Assembly (NCBI GenBank): GCA_023230905.1
Contig: JALNWL010000088.1
Coordinates: 1 to 9,712, forward strand
DNA length: 9,712 nucleotides
Direction of reading: 5' to 3'
Source: Syntrophales bacterium
GTDB lineage: Bacteria > Desulfobacterota > Syntrophia > Syntrophales > UBA2251
Shown: positions 7,364 to 9,712 of the stretch, one piece after another
How the letters are laid out: each line of letters opens with the position of its first letter
Position numbering within the stretch: the first letter of the stretch is position 1
Position numbers and translations under genes: made by a program
The notes under the pieces: generated by a model
What the model saw: only the letters and a program-made list of their open reading frames with translations
Told to the model about the DNA's origin: nothing
Database searches by the model: none

Positions 7364-8583
7364 CGTGGTTCCTCCAACTCTGGCCTCGCGGCGGTGACCC
7401 TTTCCGTAAAATCGTCCAGGACGTTCATGAAGTTGACATAGGCATCGTAGGGTGATGCGTACGGATTGAAATAGCGGTGGACGTCCCCGTCGGCGGACCA
7501 TTTGGTGCACATGTAGTAAAAATGATCCGACGTCTGCAGAAGACGCCAGGTATTCAAGAGATCGGGGTCCTTCCGACGCTGCACCTGAACGGACAGACGA
7601 TAGAGGGCACGGAGGGCGTCTTGCTGCATAGCATTGCCCTGCCAGGCCGTCAAGTCCCTTTCCCGATCCGCCCAAGTGACGATGCCGGGACAATCGAGGA
7701 TGCCTTCGATCGGATGGGCTTCCGCCGCCTCGGCCGGAGTTTGGAAACGAAACGCCGGATGCTTGAGGATCTCTCCCGGCAACGCCTCGAGGAAGTGGAA
7801 GATCCCCGTCTCGGCCCATTGATGCTCCCCGAAGGTCTCGTAATCCATGAACAGGTTGACAACCCGGGCGTCGTCGGCCAGGGCATGGATCCAATGGGCG
7901 AACTTGGCCGCGGTCAGGGGAAAACCCGTCCAACCCCGGTCGGAAAACCGGAAGGCGATATCGTCCGAGAGACGGTAGTTCCGGAGCAGGACCCTGACCC
8001 GGGGATCGACCGCCGTCCCGTAGACCCGGTTCGGGGAACGCCCCCGCAGAAGCGGCTCCGTCCCCTCGGCAAGCATGACCCGGTAGCCCAGTTCCGCGAC
8101 GCGCTCGACCAGGGCGTTGCTGAAGATCAGCTCCGTACCCCGGAAGGTGACCGCCTCCCGACCGAACGCGTCGCGGATCCGCTCCCGGTGACGTCGTACC
8201 TGGGTGCGGAATTCCTCCGGATCACGCGGAAAGGCCAGGGTGTGTTCATAGGTTTCGTTCAGAAATTCGACGCAGCCCGACGCGGCCAGCGCGCGGAAGG
8301 CGTCCAGGACGTCCGGATGGTCGATCGCGAGCCGGTCCAGAGTCACCCCGGTGATGGAAAAGGCACAGCGGAAGCGCCCGGCGTGGGTCGCGACGAGGTT
8401 GCCGAGGAGCCGGGTCGCGGGCCGGTAACACTTTTCGACCACCCGGGTCAGGATGCGGCGGTTTTCCTCCTCGGCTTCGTAGCGCGCGAAGGCCGGGGCG
8501 CCGGCGGCATCGATGTCGAAGACGCTGAAACGCTTCAGACGGCGGGGCTGGTGGATTTGAAAGTAGAGACAGACCGAGGGCAT
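7357..8583 (-). CDS. GH57 family alpha-amylase/alpha-glucanase
   Basis: A 408-residue retaining alpha-glucan hydrolase of family GH57. The conserved regions are visible in order: HQP at 11-13 near the N-terminus; EFLNETYEHT (106-115); FRGTELIFSN (147-156) with E151 as probable nucleophile; NLFMDYETFGEHQW (243-256) with D247 as probable acid/base; and a C-terminal helical part with W304 and LTAWQGNAMQ (311-320), followed by FNPYASPYDAYVNF (372-385). There is no signal peptide, since HQP follows directly, so it acts in the cytoplasm on stored glucan or maltodextrins. Length fits the short GH57 amylases; branching activity is less likely, as GH57 branching enzymes are usually longer, but cannot be excluded. 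It starts 13 bases after the GT4 stop with only a weak GGAT site seven bases upstream, which suggests translational coupling. Its end overlaps the fusion gene by 7 bases. Confidence 0.88.
   Translation of the reverse strand: MPSVCLYFQIHQPRRLKRFSVFDIDAAGAPAFARYEAEEENRRILTRVVEKCYRPATRLLGNLVATHAGRFRCAFSITGVTLDRLAIDHPDVLDAFRALAASGCVEFLNETYEHTLAFPRDPEEFRTQVRRHRERIRDAFGREAVTFRGTELIFSNALVERVAELGYRVMLAEGTEPLLRGRSPNRVYGTAVDPRVRVLLRNYRLSDDIAFRFSDRGWTGFPLTAAKFAHWIHALADDARVVNLFMDYETFGEHQWAETGIFHFLEALPGEILKHPAFRFQTPAEAAEAHPIEGILDCPGIVTWADRERDLTAWQGNAMQQDALRALYRLSVQVQRRKDPDLLNTWRLLQTSDHFYYMCTKWSADGDVHRYFNPYASPYDAYVNFMNVLDDFTERVTAARPELEEPRC
7371..7375 (-). promoter_or_regulatory. Ribosome binding site of the synthase-phosphorylase fusion
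   Basis: GGAGG on the minus strand (CCTCC on the plus strand) lies seven bases before the ATG at 7363, within the last codons of the GH57 gene. It sets the fusion start at the family-typical N-terminus MLKNREGYLFEVSW. Confidence 0.8.
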
Positions 8584-8596
8584 GGCGTTTATCCGT

Positions 8597-9712
8597 TCAC
8601 GGACCGAGGAGCCCGCGATAAACGTCGAGGACGCGGAGCGCCGCGGTTTCCCAGCGGAGAGCCTCCAGTTCCCCCCGCGAGCGGGCCACGATCGCCTCGG
8701 CCAGCTCCGGCTGTGTCAGGATAGCGACGATGGTCCAGGCCAGGGCGTCCACGTCCCAGAAATCCACCTTCGGGACGTGCCGCAGCACCTCCCCGACGCC
8801 CGACTGCTTCGAGATGATGACCGGGACGTCATGCAGCATCGCCTCGAGCGGGGTGATGCCGAAGGGTTCGGAAACGCTGGGCATGATGTAGAGGTCGCTC
8901 AGGGCGAACATGCGTTCGACCTCCTCCCCGTCAAGAAAGCCCGTGAAGTGGATCTGGCGCCCGAGGCCCAGTTCGGCCACCCGTTCAATCGTCTGCGGCA
9001 GCAGATCGCCCGCACCGACCATGACGAAGCGGACGTCCGGCAGAACGCTCAGGACCTTGGCCGCCGCCGCCACGAAATGGTCCGGGCCTTTCTGGAAGGT
9101 GATGCGGCCCATGAAAAGGACCCATTTCTTCCCGGGAGGCTTGAACGCACGGTAGGCTGGCGCCGCCTCCCGACGGGAGACGGCGTTATGCACGACAGAG
9201 ACCCTGCCGGCGGGGATGCCGTAGTGACGGACGATCAGGCCACGGGTATAGTGACTGACGGCGATGACCCGATCGGCCAAGCTCATGCCGAGGCGCTCGA
9301 CGGCAAAGATCGCCGGATGGACGTTGTTCCCGCTCCGATCGATTTCCGTGGCATGGACGTGGTACACGAAGGGCCGGCCGCTGACCCGGCGGGCCTCGAG
9401 CGCGGCGGGAACGGTCATCCAGTCATGGGCGTGGATGACGTCGAAGGACGCCTCCGCGGCAATCCGGCCGGCCGCCTTTCCGTACCGCAGAACCTCGGCC
9501 ATCAGATCGGATCCGTAATTTCCGGAAGGCGCGAGCATCCCGGCCGCCCCGCCCGAAATGCCGGGATACCGGTCTTCACGCAGGTAGGGATGGAGGGGAG
9601 AGTCGATGATCCGAAGCAGGACATCCAGGGGCCTTCCTGGCATACCGGCCGGTGGCGCCGCGCCCTCGGCGTCCCACCCCGGACGGTCGCTCGCCGGCAC
9701 TTCGGCCGCGGA
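8597..9712 (-). CDS. GT4 glycosyltransferase, glycogen-synthase-like (5' end cut by the window)
   Basis: The C-terminal ~370 residues of a GT-B fold, family GT4 retaining glycosyltransferase. The frame is open to the window edge. A GTG at 9700 could be read as a start, but the usual N-terminal strand with a GGxG-type loop (PPxxxGG...GHxV) is missing, so roughly 80-100 residues probably lie outside. Counting from that GTG: DVIHAHDWMT (87-96) as in glycogen synthases; HVHATEIDRSGNN (114-126); ADRVIAVSHYT (142-152); the nucleotide-sugar-binding strand FMGRITFQKGPD (196-207); and the EX7E motif from E278 to E286 (SEPFGITPLEA). No signal peptide is visible in the available part. As the upstream partner of the GH57 and synthase-phosphorylase genes it probably elongates or primes an alpha-1,4-glucan. 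I recall comparable GT4-GH57 pairs in Bacteroidetes and methanogen glycogen clusters. Donor (UDP- or ADP-glucose) cannot be told from sequence. Another hexosyl transfer role is possible. Confidence 0.85.
   Translation of the reverse strand, partial: SAAEVPASDRPGWDAEGAAPPAGMPGRPLDVLLRIIDSPLHPYLREDRYPGISGGAAGMLAPSGNYGSDLMAEVLRYGKAAGRIAAEASFDVIHAHDWMTVPAALEARRVSGRPFVYHVHATEIDRSGNNVHPAIFAVERLGMSLADRVIAVSHYTRGLIVRHYGIPAGRVSVVHNAVSRREAAPAYRAFKPPGKKWVLFMGRITFQKGPDHFVAAAAKVLSVLPDVRFVMVGAGDLLPQTIERVAELGLGRQIHFTGFLDGEEVERMFALSDLYIMPSVSEPFGITPLEAMLHDVPVIISKQSGVGEVLRHVPKVDFWDVDALAWTIVAILTQPELAEAIVARSRGELEALRWETAALRVLDVYRGLLGP

Noticed and set aside
7364..7933. N-terminal extension of 190 codons on the synthase-phosphorylase frame
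   Set aside because: It lies within the GH57 gene in another frame, resembles nothing, and the ATG at 7363 has a strong GGAGG site and the family-typical N-terminus.
7477..8724. Plus-strand open frame of 415 codons opposite the GH57 gene and the end of the GT4 gene
   Set aside because: It is a shadow of two genes with clear catalytic motifs, and its low-complexity Gly/Arg/Pro/Asp-rich translation resembles no family.

Overview
This is a GC-rich, densely coding bacterial window with six genes in two convergent blocks. Every protein resembles a known family, and nothing in it looks like phage, an insertion sequence, CRISPR or an RNA gene. Canonical Shine-Dalgarno sequences, an orphan PflX-type radical SAM protein and a Bacteroidetes/archaeal-style glycogen module in a high-GC background suggest an anaerobic Gram-negative bacterium. 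A deltaproteobacterial (Desulfobacterota, Syntrophales-like) source is my best guess. It rests on recalled family distribution, not on a marker gene.

Left block, plus strand (3-3087): a patatin-like serine hydrolase of the GSSAG type, a ten-kilobase-scale unrelated pair follows it: a UbiA-superfamily membrane prenyltransferase and a PflX-like radical SAM protein. Gaps of 81 and 85 bases separate the three genes. The second and third have clear AAGGAG ribosome binding sites. They share no obvious pathway and may simply be co-directional.

Right block, minus strand (9712 down to 3107): a glycogen-metabolism operon read right to left. A GT4 glycosyltransferase (5' end cut by the window edge) is followed after 13 bases by a cytoplasmic GH57 alpha-glucanase/amylase. 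That gene overlaps by 7 bases a 1418-residue fusion protein. The fusion's N-terminal ~545 residues are a GT3 (eukaryote/Bacteroidetes-type) glycogen synthase. The remaining ~850 are a complete short-type alpha-glucan phosphorylase (DUF3417 + GT35). Synthesis, trimming and phosphorolysis of an intracellular alpha-glucan would thus be encoded by one tightly coupled unit, with synthase and phosphorylase on one polypeptide.

The two blocks meet tail to tail with only 19 bases between stop codons. No gene-free stretch exceeds about 85 bases. The most notable item is the synthase-phosphorylase fusion. Its catalytic residues look intact in both halves, and no ATG, GTG or TTG start lies near the junction.
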